From assembly GCF_000313565.1 (NCBI RefSeq), contig NZ_HE578930.1:144176-208175 (forward strand): a stretch of 64,000 bases of DNA, read 5' to 3'. The number at the start of each line of letters is the position of its first letter. Position 1 is the stretch's first letter. Positions 26,559-35,824 of the stretch are shown piece by piece. The notes beneath the pieces were generated by a model. It was not told the origin of the DNA, did not search any database, and saw only the letters and a program-made list of their open reading frames with translations. This DNA comes from Dielma fastidiosa. GTDB taxonomy: Bacteria; Bacillota_I; Bacilli_A; Erysipelotrichales; Erysipelotrichaceae. Position numbers and translations under genes: made by a program.

Positions 26559-26578
26559 TTAACTGCGCGCACGGTTAA
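26559..26578 (-). repeat. imperfect 20-bp inverted repeat upstream of PTS IIC
   Basis: TTAACTGCGCGCACGGTTAA (plus strand), arms matching except two positions, centred on GCGC, in the 101-bp gap between the ceramidase-like stop and PTS IIC. Followed on the minus strand by TTTTT. Either an operator for the PTS block or a weak terminator or attenuator; the stem is too broken to decide. Confidence 0.45.
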
Positions 26579-26605
26579 TTCATATACAATGTTATATCCT
26601 TAATT

Positions 26606-27835
26606 CTACAAATTCGCTTCAATAACATTCATATATCCCAAGACATCTTCCTTGCGGTATTTGCTGCCGATTGCCCTTGCGGAGTCCTGATATAATCTGG
26701 GCTGTAAGATATATGAATAATAACCGTTTGTATATCCGAAGATCAGGCAGCACTTAGCTGGACTTTGACGCTTGATGCTGATGCCAAGCTCGCTGCCTAA
26801 CTCACCGGGAGAAGAGACAATTTCTAAATCCTTGCATTTAACTATCGTTGAATATAACGTCAGATCGACATCCTGCATCTGCAGCTTACGGTCAATCTGA
26901 GCAATGTTATCTAATGCCAGCTTGCGGGCCTGAGCATCTTGAGCTGCTGCAAGCTGTAAACTGTATTTCTCACGATAAGCATTTAAGTATTCACGTTCAT
27001 CATTAATTTTATATTGGACATGATACGTTACAGTAGAACATGATTCAAAGTGAAGGTCAAGCTTTTGATTAACCTCAATCTTCAGAATCTGCTGGGCACA
27101 GCCTTGCGCACAGCGTTCTAATTCGTCATAATCTGTACCCTGCCGATAAGCACGGTTACTGCAGTCACCGGCAGCTCCTACGATCATCGCGGGATAAACA
27201 CCGATGCCAGCCGCCAGTTTATTCCTGACAGCACCGGCTAAATCAGCAGTCAGCAAATCATTTTCCGGATCAAGAACCGTTGAATGCGTTGCCCAGTTAC
27301 ATAAGGCAGCTACTGTTTTTTGTTCAGCATTTCTAAATTCTACCAGAATCACCTCATTATCGGCTTCCTCACCATAATAGATGCGGCTGCCATAATAACC
27401 TAAACATTGACCGCTGCCATAATAAGCCTCACTCTCCTGCAGCTCTTTAACACATTGCAAATAGCCTGCCTCCACCTTTTCGACAAAGGAATCATAATAC
27501 TGCTGATCAAAGATACCTGTTGACCAATGCTTATGATAAGACATAACAGAATGATGATCATGTGTAGCACTGAAGAAAATCAAATCAGGATTCAATTGAT
27601 ACTTCTGTGCCAGCATGGCCTTGATCTCATTACAGGAAGCTTCTTCAAATTCAATATAATCAGCATTAAATATATAAAGCTGCTGATTATCTACTTCAAT
27701 TAAACTGCATATTGCATAAATATCATCATGTACACCCTTGGCAGGCTGACGGCGGCTTTCATAGCGATTACCATAGCCAATTAAATAAAACTCTTTTTCA
27801 GGTGTCAGACATATTCTTACACTGCTTGCTTTCAT
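26606..27835 (-). CDS. neutral/alkaline non-lysosomal ceramidase-like hydrolase
   Basis: 409 residues, no signal peptide. Seen: IGYGNRYESRRQPAKGVHDDIYA, in parts GYGNRYESR and GVHDDIYAICSL, then SATHDHHSVMSY and NWATHSTVL with the metal-binding His set, and VGAAGDCSNRAYRQG. This is the N-terminal catalytic-domain pattern of neutral ceramidases (amide hydrolases with zinc); the C-terminal Ig-like domain of full-length ceramidases (~650 residues or more) is missing. Known secreted ceramidases act on lipids outside the cell; this copy is cytoplasmic and sits in a PTS operon, so an N-acylated sugar or glycoside amide is a more likely substrate. The fold call is good and the substrate inferred. 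Confidence 0.75.
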   Translation of the reverse strand: MKASSVRICLTPEKEFYLIGYGNRYESRRQPAKGVHDDIYAICSLIEVDNQQLYIFNADYIEFEEASCNEIKAMLAQKYQLNPDLIFFSATHDHHSVMSYHKHWSTGIFDQQYYDSFVEKVEAGYLQCVKELQESEAYYGSGQCLGYYGSRIYYGEEADNEVILVEFRNAEQKTVAALCNWATHSTVLDPENDLLTADLAGAVRNKLAAGIGVYPAMIVGAAGDCSNRAYRQGTDYDELERCAQGCAQQILKIEVNQKLDLHFESCSTVTYHVQYKINDEREYLNAYREKYSLQLAAAQDAQARKLALDNIAQIDRKLQMQDVDLTLYSTIVKCKDLEIVSSPGELGSELGISIKRQSPAKCCLIFGYTNGYYSYILQPRLYQDSARAIGSKYRKEDVLGYMNVIEANL

Positions 27836-27902
27836 ATTACCATCTCCATGTTCATTCTATCGAATGGAAGCGCTTAACTCAATTCAGAAAATTTCCCTCT
27901 AC

Positions 27903-28556
27903 TCATGGTAAATTTATAAAATCGATAAATTCAACAACCTTGCCGATATCCTCCAAGATTATATCTGCGCCTCGCTGATCAATAGCTCCTAATTCGTCTT
28001 TTAAGGCTGCTACATACGCGCCTGCTTTTTTACCTGCCGCAATCCCTAACTGAGAATCTTCAATAATTAATGTTTCCTCAGGTCTGACATTAAAGACTGC
28101 CATCGCATATTGATAAACATACGGATCAGGCTTAAGCCTGCCTAAATCAGTTGCGCTGGCAATTAAATCAAATGCCGAAGCAATGGAAAGTGAATCAAGA
28201 GCCGTCTGCAGTCTTGCCGCGGATGAGTTAGAAGCCACTGCCAGCTTGAGATACCGTTTTTTTAAAACCGTCAGCAATTCATCTAAATTTTTCGTTTTTA
28301 ATGCTTTTAAATCAGGCCGGGTTGTCTTAAAAGCAAGAATTTCATCCTGATGAGCAATAAATGCGGCATCCTGATAAAATAACTTCTGCATTTTTTTCAA
28401 AACCTCACTGCCAATGGTACCTGCCATGGAAAAGATTTGTTCCTTGGTATAGGCTACCTGAAAATGATCCAGCATGAGCATCAGCTGTTTTAGCTTATAC
28501 GTTTCTGTTTGTGCGATTACACCGTCAAAATCAAAGAGCACCGCTTTAATCATCAT
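27903..28556 (-). CDS. HAD-superfamily hydrolase, beta-phosphoglucomutase-like
   Basis: 217 residues. Seen: motif I LFDFDGVIAQTE, motif II AVASNSS, LKPDPYVYQYA and motif IV IIEDSQLGIAAGKKAG, typical of the PGMB/GPH group with a C1 cap. Works on a phosphorylated sugar, as phosphatase or mutase. Overlaps the EIIA stop by 11 nt. Specific substrate unknown, presumably a product of the imported sugar. Confidence 0.9.
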   Translation of the reverse strand: MMIKAVLFDFDGVIAQTETYKLKQLMLMLDHFQVAYTKEQIFSMAGTIGSEVLKKMQKLFYQDAAFIAHQDEILAFKTTRPDLKALKTKNLDELLTVLKKRYLKLAVASNSSAARLQTALDSLSIASAFDLIASATDLGRLKPDPYVYQYAMAVFNVRPEETLIIEDSQLGIAAGKKAGAYVAALKDELGAIDQRGADIILEDIGKVVEFIDFINLP

Positions 28557-28959
28557 CGTCTAAAGTCAGCGTTGACAAGTAGCCCTTTGCTTCAATGATA
28601 TTCTGCTGGCCGCCCTGTACGATTGAAGGCAGATCCACCTCTTCAAAAGTTCTTTTAGACAGATATTCCAACAGCATCGCGAAATTGATACCGGCGATAC
28701 AGTCAATTTGATCGCTGAGCAGCGGCAAAGTCTGATTAAATGGTGTACCGCCAAATAAATCGGCAAAGACAATAGCTCCCTCGCCTGTATTCACTTCATC
28801 AATCGCCTGCTGAATTTGATCTCCAAAAGCTTCCGGTGAATCATCCGCTTTTAAACAGCAAGCCTTAACCTGCGGCAGCTCGCTGCCTAGAAACAGCTTT
28901 GCGGAATCAAGCATCCCTGCCGCCAGCAAACCATGACTGACAATTACCAATCCCTTCAT
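28546..28959 (-). CDS. PTS mannose-family EIIA
   Basis: 137 residues. Seen: GLVIVSHGLLAAGMLDSAK with phosphorylatable His9 and IVFADLFGGTPFNQT, the EIIA-Man fold. Supplies phosphate to the IIB of the same operon. The C-terminus is a run of Asp. Overlaps the MBL gene stop as ATGA. Confidence 0.95.
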   Translation of the reverse strand: MKGLVIVSHGLLAAGMLDSAKLFLGSELPQVKACCLKADDSPEAFGDQIQQAIDEVNTGEGAIVFADLFGGTPFNQTLPLLSDQIDCIAGINFAMLLEYLSKRTFEEVDLPSIVQGGQQNIIEAKGYLSTLTLDDDD

Positions 28960-29945
28960 TCACTTGCCTCCTTTAAGATATGCTGCATCGTATAAGTAAG
29001 CTGACTGCCCTGATAAATCTTCTTACCATATTGTATAAAACGTTCACCATTTCTTTCCACTTCACGTTTATAATCGTAACTTTGCGGATCTGCTAATACT
29101 GCCTCTGCCGCCTCAAGCCAGTTAGTAAGCACTGTATTTGTTTGATCCACAGCGCCATGACCGGGGAATACTCCTTCAATCTCATCAATTCTCGCTACAA
29201 TTTTCCTTAACGCTTTCACATATTCATTCACAGAACAGAAATGAGTATTTGGTTCTTCAGCAATCTGCTGCCCAAAGTGGGATGTATCACCTGAGAATAA
29301 AATATGATTATGCTTATCAAGATAACCGCATTGGCCCGGTGTATGGCCAGGAATCAGCATTGCCTCAACTTCATAGCCATCACCTAAATCAAAGATATAA
29401 TTATCCGGTATAGGAATAATTTCATAGTCTTTATAAGAAACTAAATCGTTACGGTCAAATTCTGTCCAGATACATTTGCCGTCTTTATCAAACAAATAAT
29501 CCCAGATATGTGGATTCTGTGTTCGTTTCATCCTGAATACTTCATTTTCATGACAATATATTTTATCAAATTGAGCATTACCATAAGCATGATCATAATG
29601 TGAATGAGTATTAACAACAATTAATTCTTTATCATGAATAATTTCACGAATCAGACCCTTTAAATCACCGCAGCCAAAACCAGTATCAACAAGCAGCGCT
29701 TTTTTAGGCCCCTCAATAAGATACATCCACGGATCACCCATACCATCAAGACTTTCCGTAAAAATACCGTATACATTATCTCTGAATTTATATACTTCCG
29801 CATAGGGATTACATGCAAACGTCATTTTAGTCTTTGACTGTTCACGAAGAATTTTCATAAACGGCCACTTAAGCGGACTTTCACTTTCTCTGAATACAAT
29901 ACGTTTTGATTTTAATTGTGATTCTATTTCTCGATATCCTTTCAT
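28956..29945 (-). CDS. MBL-fold metallo-hydrolase
   Basis: 329 residues. Seen: the metal motif VNTHSHYDHAYG, then MLIPGHTPGQCGY, ILFSGDTSHFG and GVFPGHGAVD, a complete di-metal beta-lactamase-fold site, cytoplasmic. The N-terminal ~55 residues are additional. Known: family members hydrolyse lactones, thioesters, phosphodiesters and others. Context suggests a step on the sugar brought in by the mannose-type PTS; the reaction is not readable. Confidence 0.87.
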   Translation of the reverse strand: MKGYREIESQLKSKRIVFRESESPLKWPFMKILREQSKTKMTFACNPYAEVYKFRDNVYGIFTESLDGMGDPWMYLIEGPKKALLVDTGFGCGDLKGLIREIIHDKELIVVNTHSHYDHAYGNAQFDKIYCHENEVFRMKRTQNPHIWDYLFDKDGKCIWTEFDRNDLVSYKDYEIIPIPDNYIFDLGDGYEVEAMLIPGHTPGQCGYLDKHNHILFSGDTSHFGQQIAEEPNTHFCSVNEYVKALRKIVARIDEIEGVFPGHGAVDQTNTVLTNWLEAAEAVLADPQSYDYKREVERNGERFIQYGKKIYQGSQLTYTMQHILKEASE

Positions 29946-29957
29946 ATCATTAACCTC

Positions 29958-31337
29958 CTATTTATCACTAAGCAATTTACGCGTTTTCCATTTGCCGCTC
30001 ATAAAGTAAGCAAAGCACAGCAGTCCTGGTAAGGTGCGGGCAAATGCGGTACCCCACCAATAACCATAAGCACCTTGATTAAATACATTAACAAACAGCA
30101 GACTGAAGCCGATACGGCAGACAACACCATCCAGAATACCAATTAAGAAGCCAAGCGAAACGAAACCGCAGCCTGTAACCATTGCCTGGAATGTCCCTGT
30201 GATTGCCGACATAAAGAAATGCATAATCATAATCTTCATGTAAATTACACCTTCATCAATAACCGCCTGATCCGGTGTAAAGATGGCAAACAGTGCCTTT
30301 GGAGCAAATAACGCGATACCCGCGCAAACACTTGCCAGTACCAGACAGCATGCCAGAGTAACCCATGTGATTTTGCTGGCCCGATCAATCTTTTTGGCAC
30401 CAAGATTCTGTCCGATCGCAGCACCTGAAGCTGTATTAACGCCTGAAACAAACACCTCAAGGAATTTATTGATCTTATTGCCTACCGCATTGGTTGCGGA
30501 AATTACCAATCCATATGAATTAACATTAGAATTAACCCAAAGCATAGAGAAGCGAACAAAGCTTGATCTTACCATTTGCGGAATACCCAAAATTAATATC
30601 AGCTTTAATGGCTCCCATTTCATTTTGAAATAAGAAAGCTTTAATTCAAAATCAAATTGCTCTTTATGCTTGTAAAGATAATAAAATGCAGCTGCAAATG
30701 AACCAAATTGTGAAAGGATTGTAGCGATTGCCGTACCGGCAGCCTCCATTCTAAAGACCGCAACCAATAAAATATCCATCACGATATTTACCGTGGCAGC
30801 AATCATAATAAAATACAATGGCCGCTTTGATTCACCCATACCTCTCAACACTCCGCAGACAGCGTTATAACCAAAAATAAAAGGAACTCCCAAAGCGGTT
30901 ATAATCATATATGAAGCTGCCTGTTCCCATGCTTCAGATGGACAATTCAGTAAGCGCAGAATATCCGTATGGAAAAAAACACCGAATACCGCACAAACAA
31001 TAGCCACCAGCATCATCAATGTCAGCAATGTGCCAATTGTTTCCTTTACCCTTTTTTCATCCTTAGCGCCAACTAGCTGAGCAATATAAATCTGCCCCGC
31101 CATTGCGAACGCGTTGGCAATCGGCATCAGCATATCGGCCAATTCTCCGCCGGTGGATACCCCTACTGTACCTTCACTGCCCATATACTTACCAATAATC
31201 ATCAAGTCAACCATTGAATAAAATTGCTGAATCAAATTAGTTAAGATAATAGGAATGGCAAAGATAAGAAGCGTTTTTAAAATTTTCCCTTCAGTAAGAT
31301 TAATGCCTACTTTATCTTTTTTTAAAACTGCCTCCAT
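29958..31337 (-). CDS. MATE family efflux transporter
   Basis: 459 residues, twelve helices in two halves. Seen: IPIILTNLIQQFYSMVDLMIIGKY in parts (LTNLIQQFYSMVD, MIIGKYMGS), VCGVLRGMGESKRPLY and NTASGAAIGQNLGA, the MATE/DinF-type motifs. Exports small molecules in exchange for sodium or protons. First gene after the regulator at 31471-33432 and 12 nt before the MBL gene. An exporter at the head of a sugar operon is unusual; it may remove a by-product. Confidence 0.92.
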   Translation of the reverse strand: MEAVLKKDKVGINLTEGKILKTLLIFAIPIILTNLIQQFYSMVDLMIIGKYMGSEGTVGVSTGGELADMLMPIANAFAMAGQIYIAQLVGAKDEKRVKETIGTLLTLMMLVAIVCAVFGVFFHTDILRLLNCPSEAWEQAASYMIITALGVPFIFGYNAVCGVLRGMGESKRPLYFIMIAATVNIVMDILLVAVFRMEAAGTAIATILSQFGSFAAAFYYLYKHKEQFDFELKLSYFKMKWEPLKLILILGIPQMVRSSFVRFSMLWVNSNVNSYGLVISATNAVGNKINKFLEVFVSGVNTASGAAIGQNLGAKKIDRASKITWVTLACCLVLASVCAGIALFAPKALFAIFTPDQAVIDEGVIYMKIMIMHFFMSAITGTFQAMVTGCGFVSLGFLIGILDGVVCRIGFSLLFVNVFNQGAYGYWWGTAFARTLPGLLCFAYFMSGKWKTRKLLSDK

Positions 31338-31442
31338 TCAATCACTCTCCTCATTTTAAGCTGTACTACCAGCTTGTCAGTCATAGTTTAAAATAAAAGG
31401 AGCAATAACTTAATTTATAAATTTACCTTTAACTAAAGGCGT

Positions 31443-31468
31443 AAAATAAAAATTGGCCCTAAGACCAA
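31443..31468 (-). terminator. terminator of the BglG-like regulator gene
   Basis: A 6-bp stem (TTGGTC / GGCCAA) with loop TTAG and a TTTTTATTTT run on the minus strand, directly after the regulator stop. Confidence 0.75.
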
Positions 31469-31470
31469 CT

Positions 31471-33432
31471 TTATTCACTTTCTTCCAGCACACGCCGTAC
31501 AATTTCATAATCAGTCATGCGCTCAAAAGTAAAGATTAATTCATCACTATGCATTAAACGAGCAATAAAACGGCTCATAAACTGAAGATGCTCGACATTA
31601 TTATCACGAGAATTATAGACAATAATTGTCTGAATCATTTCATCCTTAAAGCGAAATGGCTTATCACAAATAATTATCTTGAGGAAGGTTTGATGCAGGA
31701 TATCTTTAAACGAACGCAATACAGCAAGCTGATTCTTCCTTTCCGGTGATAAGATCGCATTTCTTTCATCAACCTCCTGAAAGAAGGCTTCAAGATTCTC
31801 GCATGATTTTAATACTTCAGCCGCAATATAATCATACAAATCCTTACCATTTTTTATATCTTTTGGGTAATAGATATCTTCAATCGCAACCATTTCATGT
31901 GTACGGAAATACTTAGGCTTATTCACCTGATTAATGAAACGCACAAAGTCGATGTTTTTACGGAAATAAAAGACTGGCAGCACCTTACTCTTTAATGAAT
32001 CATCTAAATCCTTAGCTTCTATATTGGTTGCCAGAAAATCAAAATCATTGGGATTATACCGAAATAAATCACTGAATTCTGCAGGTATGAACTCTATATC
32101 ATACGGTGTTTTAATCGTACTTAAATTTGAACACAGATTCTTTGCTTTATAATAACCTGAACGCAGGGTTACTAATACCCTTCTTTTAATCTGCTTGTTC
32201 ATCGCTGTAACAAACTCATTGAAAATATAATAAAAGCTGGCGATATCATAAATTGAAGCTTCCAGACTTGTTTTCTCTTTAATAAATTTATAAAGAATCA
32301 TACAGTAGTCCAGTGTAGACAACCCATCGCTGTACAGATTGCTGACTATATCATGATCTACAGATATATGATAAATCGTTTTAAAAAATAAGGATGCAAA
32401 GTTACAGGCAAGATCTTCTCGAAATGAAATCATATCAAAATATTTAATATTGTAAAAGCTGTCAAAGTAATCTAGAAATTCATCTGCCAGCTTATAAAAA
32501 TCCTCAGGATATTCAAGAAAATTCAAATCTGAGGGAAGATAAGTCTGATAAGCGCTGATGACCCCCGCTAAAGTGAGAATATCTATTTCCGTATAAGTGA
32601 CATCATCCGTGGCAGCTAATGATTCCCAAATTTCCTTGGCTGCTTGATAGGATGGCAGCAGTGATGCGTGAGTATATGTAAATTCAGGCAGTTCCAAATT
32701 ATCACTGTATGCTTTTCGGGTTATTGACAATATGATCGTATAAGCTACCTTGCCCATGACTAAACCTGACATATGCAGATTATTTTGCTTCAGTTTCTCC
32801 AGTACCAAGGATTTTAATTGCTTATAGATGCCTAAACCAGAAAGGAAAAACCTTGAGAAATCATATTCATCATAGTCTATTTCCGATGGGAATCGTTTAT
32901 AAATCTTATGCTCATAAATCAGAGCTAAGCGTATATCCCATTCATTGCCCACTACAATCAAACCATTGTTGGTTTTATTTTTTACCTGCAAACGAAAGGT
33001 TGACAGAAGCGCCTTAGCTTCAATCATATCACGATTTATAATGGAAGGTGAACAGCAGCAATCATCAGCAAGATCAGAGATAAATAAATTACCTGTATTG
33101 GTCAGCAGACGGCGAATGATAAAATGCACTCTTTCACGTTGATTATTTTCAAAATAGTGATGATTGTGATAGAAAGATTTAAAACTTTCCGCAAAATGGC
33201 TGAATTTCTTTTCATCTAAAATTTCACATTCATAACCCACTCCATAACGGCTTACAATTTGAAAACCGACAGTATTTAGATAATCATTTAATGTATCGAT
33301 CTCTTTTTTAACAGTTTTTAAACTTAAACCGCTCTGCTTGGCAAGCACTAAACCGCTGATTGGTTCATTTGCATTCAATAATGAATACATGATAATTGCC
33401 TGTTTTTTTATCACCCGCATGTTCGCCTCCAT
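31471..33432 (-). CDS. BglG/Mga-like PRD-family transcriptional regulator
   Basis: 653 residues from ATG 33432 (GAGGAG, 7-nt spacing); an ATG at 33450 and one at 33420 are less and equally likely. Seen: an N-terminal winged HTH (MYSLLNANEPISGLVLAKQ, LSLKTVKKEIDTLNDYL), a second HTH-like part (ISDLADDCCCSPSIINRDM), a long middle with poorly conserved PRD-like helices, and a C-terminal EIIA-like segment (IIVYNSRDNNVEHLQFMSRF) lacking a clear active-site His. Probably controls the neighbouring mannose-family PTS genes. Its promoter carries a perfect palindrome and a cre box. Confidence 0.8.
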   Translation of the reverse strand: MEANMRVIKKQAIIMYSLLNANEPISGLVLAKQSGLSLKTVKKEIDTLNDYLNTVGFQIVSRYGVGYECEILDEKKFSHFAESFKSFYHNHHYFENNQRERVHFIIRRLLTNTGNLFISDLADDCCCSPSIINRDMIEAKALLSTFRLQVKNKTNNGLIVVGNEWDIRLALIYEHKIYKRFPSEIDYDEYDFSRFFLSGLGIYKQLKSLVLEKLKQNNLHMSGLVMGKVAYTIILSITRKAYSDNLELPEFTYTHASLLPSYQAAKEIWESLAATDDVTYTEIDILTLAGVISAYQTYLPSDLNFLEYPEDFYKLADEFLDYFDSFYNIKYFDMISFREDLACNFASLFFKTIYHISVDHDIVSNLYSDGLSTLDYCMILYKFIKEKTSLEASIYDIASFYYIFNEFVTAMNKQIKRRVLVTLRSGYYKAKNLCSNLSTIKTPYDIEFIPAEFSDLFRYNPNDFDFLATNIEAKDLDDSLKSKVLPVFYFRKNIDFVRFINQVNKPKYFRTHEMVAIEDIYYPKDIKNGKDLYDYIAAEVLKSCENLEAFFQEVDERNAILSPERKNQLAVLRSFKDILHQTFLKIIICDKPFRFKDEMIQTIIVYNSRDNNVEHLQFMSRFIARLMHSDELIFTFERMTDYEIVRRVLEESE

Positions 33433-33448
33433 AATTCTTCTCCTCAAC

Positions 33449-33462
33449 ATTTAACGTTAAAT
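33449..33462. promoter_or_regulatory. 14-bp perfect palindrome upstream of the BglG-like regulator
   Basis: ATTTAACGTTAAAT lies 17 nt upstream of the chosen start, overlapping the leader. Candidate autoregulatory operator; no second copy was seen in the window. Confidence 0.45.
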
Positions 33463-33498
33463 TCATGACATTTTGATTCTAGCACAAGCAATCTTTGT

Positions 33499-33512
33499 TG
33501 TAAACGCTTTCT
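33499..33512. promoter_or_regulatory. CcpA cre site
   Basis: TGTAAACGCTTTCT fits the cre consensus TGWAARCGYTWNCW at every position. It lies about 70 nt upstream of the BglG-like regulator start, so glucose repression of this regulator is likely. Confidence 0.7.
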
Positions 33513-33541
33513 TAGTTTTCAGAAACCTTTTGAAATTAACC

Positions 33542-33570
33542 AAAACAAAAAGCGGAGGACACCCCGCTTT
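33542..33570 (-). terminator. terminator of the two-component operon 33578-36497
   Basis: A 7-bp stem (AAAGCGG / CCGCTTT) followed by TTG TTTTG on the minus strand, 8 nt past the kinase stop. Confidence 0.8.
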
Positions 33571-33577
33571 CTAGTAA

Positions 33578-35824
33578 TTACTCTTTAACTCGCTTAAAAC
33601 TAACCGTGACAGTAAATAGATCCGCATTTGTTTCGACTTTGAATTCACCGTTACAAGCTTCAGTAAAGCTGCGCGCGATAGATAAGCCAAGACCGCTGCC
33701 GCCATCTGTGCGGCTTTCATCACCGCGTACAAAACGCTCTGTGAAATCAAGATCTGTCGGTATTTCTGTCCTAGATGTATTTTTAACACAGGCAATCGCC
33801 ATTTCACCTGAAAGATTCAGGGTTACATAGACTCTTGAACCAGGCAGCGAATATAGCAGCGCGTTACCAATTAAATTTTGGAACACCCGATAGAGACGCT
33901 GACCATCTGCTAAAATCATAACCGGATCAGCCATGATTTCAGTTCTCAGAATAATATCACTCTCATCAATCTTCTCCTGCATATCCGCTAAAGTCTGACG
34001 CAGTAATTTACCTAAATCAAGCTCTTCAATATTGACCGGCAGCTGACCGCTGGCCGCCTTGCTGATCTCAAACACATCTTTTACCATCTCTTTTAAACGC
34101 TGAGATTTAGAATCCAGAATCGCAACATATTCACGAACATGATCAGGCAGCTCTTCTTCCTGTTTCAATAATTCAATATAGCTGATGATAGAAGTCAGCG
34201 GCGTTTTTATGTCGTGTGATACATTAGAAATAAGCTCTACTTTCATGCGCTCACTCTTTATCTGTTCATTCATCGCCGTAAACATACCCTGTTGAATATC
34301 ATTTAATTCATTAACCGCTTTCGCAAGATCAGCGTCTTCAGGTCTTCGCAGAGTATTCGTCAAATCGCCGTTATGCACCGCTTCGATTTGATTAATCAGC
34401 GCGCCGACATCCTGACTGATCGTCTTGTTATTCTTCGCATAGGCTAGCTGGAAGAAAATCAGCAGACCGGCAACCAGCAGGAAGAATAATGCATAAGTCG
34501 TAATACTGATAGGTTCATAATAGCTGCGCCATGCCACAATAATCGCACTGAGAGAAGCGGCTGCCAAAACCACCTCAGCAATAAATACAGGCAGATAGCG
34601 ATTCGTAATACGTTTTTGAAAAGGCAGTCTCAATTCACTAGTCTTAAATATGTTATAAACATAGCTGCAGATTCCATGCCACCAACGACCTCGATTATAA
34701 CGCATATCATTAATTACAAGATAAATCAGCCAGAAGCATACAAGAAGGATATAAGTTCTGCCTTCCAATATCCGCTGCAGACCATAATAGAGATAATCCC
34801 ATTCAATATATTCATAGCCATAGAAAAGCTCATTCAGATAATAATATAGATATTCTTTAAAAGACAGAAGCAGCAATAAAAACGGCAGAATTAAAATCAA
34901 TAATTTTATCTCAAACCACACATGACCCGTCAATTCCGCAATCTTCTTATCCGCTGCTTTTTTATCTTTGCGCAGAATAATATAGATAACGATTAAAATT
35001 AAACCTAAAATGATTGACAAGCCCTGTGAGATATACTCTGATTTGCTGTTGTCAAAGTTTACCTTCAGCCAATATAATGAATTATCACGCTGAACACTGC
35101 CGCTCTCAGAATAATTTCCAAACATGTAAATCTTAGGTTCTTTCGCAAAGGCTATGACAATCTCTGATTTTGCTGATTTCTCATCCAATGTGAAATTCTT
35201 ATATCCAGGCACATACCAATCACTCTCATCGCGATAATAACCGTCACCATATACGTCAAGCTCTTCCCCGTCTTTAATCATAGTGACTTGTTTACCATCA
35301 AAGTGAAGGAAAAAATTATAGCCTTCCGGCAGCGTGCCATTCTTATCTAATTTCAAATCATCATTATTAGAATATAACAGCTTGCCTTCATGATAAATCT
35401 GATAGAGGACATTTTTATCATCTTTAAGTCTGTCATGCAGCTTATCGATAAGACTTCGGCTGACAGTACCATCATCTTCATCATCCGGCACTAAATTATT
35501 AAAAGTATAAGTTGTAGCATAGGATGAATAAATATCGCTCTCATAGATTTCATTTGTATACCCATTATAGTAATTATACCAGCTGCTGATATTGCCGCCG
35601 GATGCCATTACAAGAAAACGTTCCAGATAATCTGACACATAGTATCTAAATTCATCTGTTGTCTGATAATCACCGGAAAAAGCACTGCTTACATCTTTTT
35701 TTAAAACGTCTACACTGCTGTAACGTACAAACAGTGATGACAGATTGCCAAGCAATATACTTATACCGAGGAAAAATGCGATAAAGCTAAATGTTTTTTT
35801 CCATTTTTTCAATTTTGTATCCAA
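33578..35824 (-). CDS. sensor histidine kinase with large extracytoplasmic domain
   Basis: 748 residues. Start is TTG at 35824, inside the response-regulator gene (38-nt overlap); no ATG is available before the first helix. Layout: helix at ~11-30, extracytoplasmic domain ~31-270 rich in Tyr and Asp, then about five helices (273-460), HAMP-like linker, HisKA with NVSHDIKTPLTS (His537), and HATPase motifs GNALLYS, GGSGLGLSIAR. The multi-helix middle is not the standard two-helix plan. Signal unknown; the domain could read a cell-wall or peptide cue. Confidence 0.88.
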   Translation of the reverse strand: MDTKLKKWKKTFSFIAFFLGISILLGNLSSLFVRYSSVDVLKKDVSSAFSGDYQTTDEFRYYVSDYLERFLVMASGGNISSWYNYYNGYTNEIYESDIYSSYATTYTFNNLVPDDEDDGTVSRSLIDKLHDRLKDDKNVLYQIYHEGKLLYSNNDDLKLDKNGTLPEGYNFFLHFDGKQVTMIKDGEELDVYGDGYYRDESDWYVPGYKNFTLDEKSAKSEIVIAFAKEPKIYMFGNYSESGSVQRDNSLYWLKVNFDNSKSEYISQGLSIILGLILIVIYIILRKDKKAADKKIAELTGHVWFEIKLLILILPFLLLLLSFKEYLYYYLNELFYGYEYIEWDYLYYGLQRILEGRTYILLVCFWLIYLVINDMRYNRGRWWHGICSYVYNIFKTSELRLPFQKRITNRYLPVFIAEVVLAAASLSAIIVAWRSYYEPISITTYALFFLLVAGLLIFFQLAYAKNNKTISQDVGALINQIEAVHNGDLTNTLRRPEDADLAKAVNELNDIQQGMFTAMNEQIKSERMKVELISNVSHDIKTPLTSIISYIELLKQEEELPDHVREYVAILDSKSQRLKEMVKDVFEISKAASGQLPVNIEELDLGKLLRQTLADMQEKIDESDIILRTEIMADPVMILADGQRLYRVFQNLIGNALLYSLPGSRVYVTLNLSGEMAIACVKNTSRTEIPTDLDFTERFVRGDESRTDGGSGLGLSIARSFTEACNGEFKVETNADLFTVTVSFKRVKE

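Noticed and set aside
27865..27880. GGAAGCGCTTAAC upstream of the ceramidase-like gene as a cre site
   Set aside because: Core matches, but at least two consensus positions fail and the gene is inside an operon; kept only as a weak hint.
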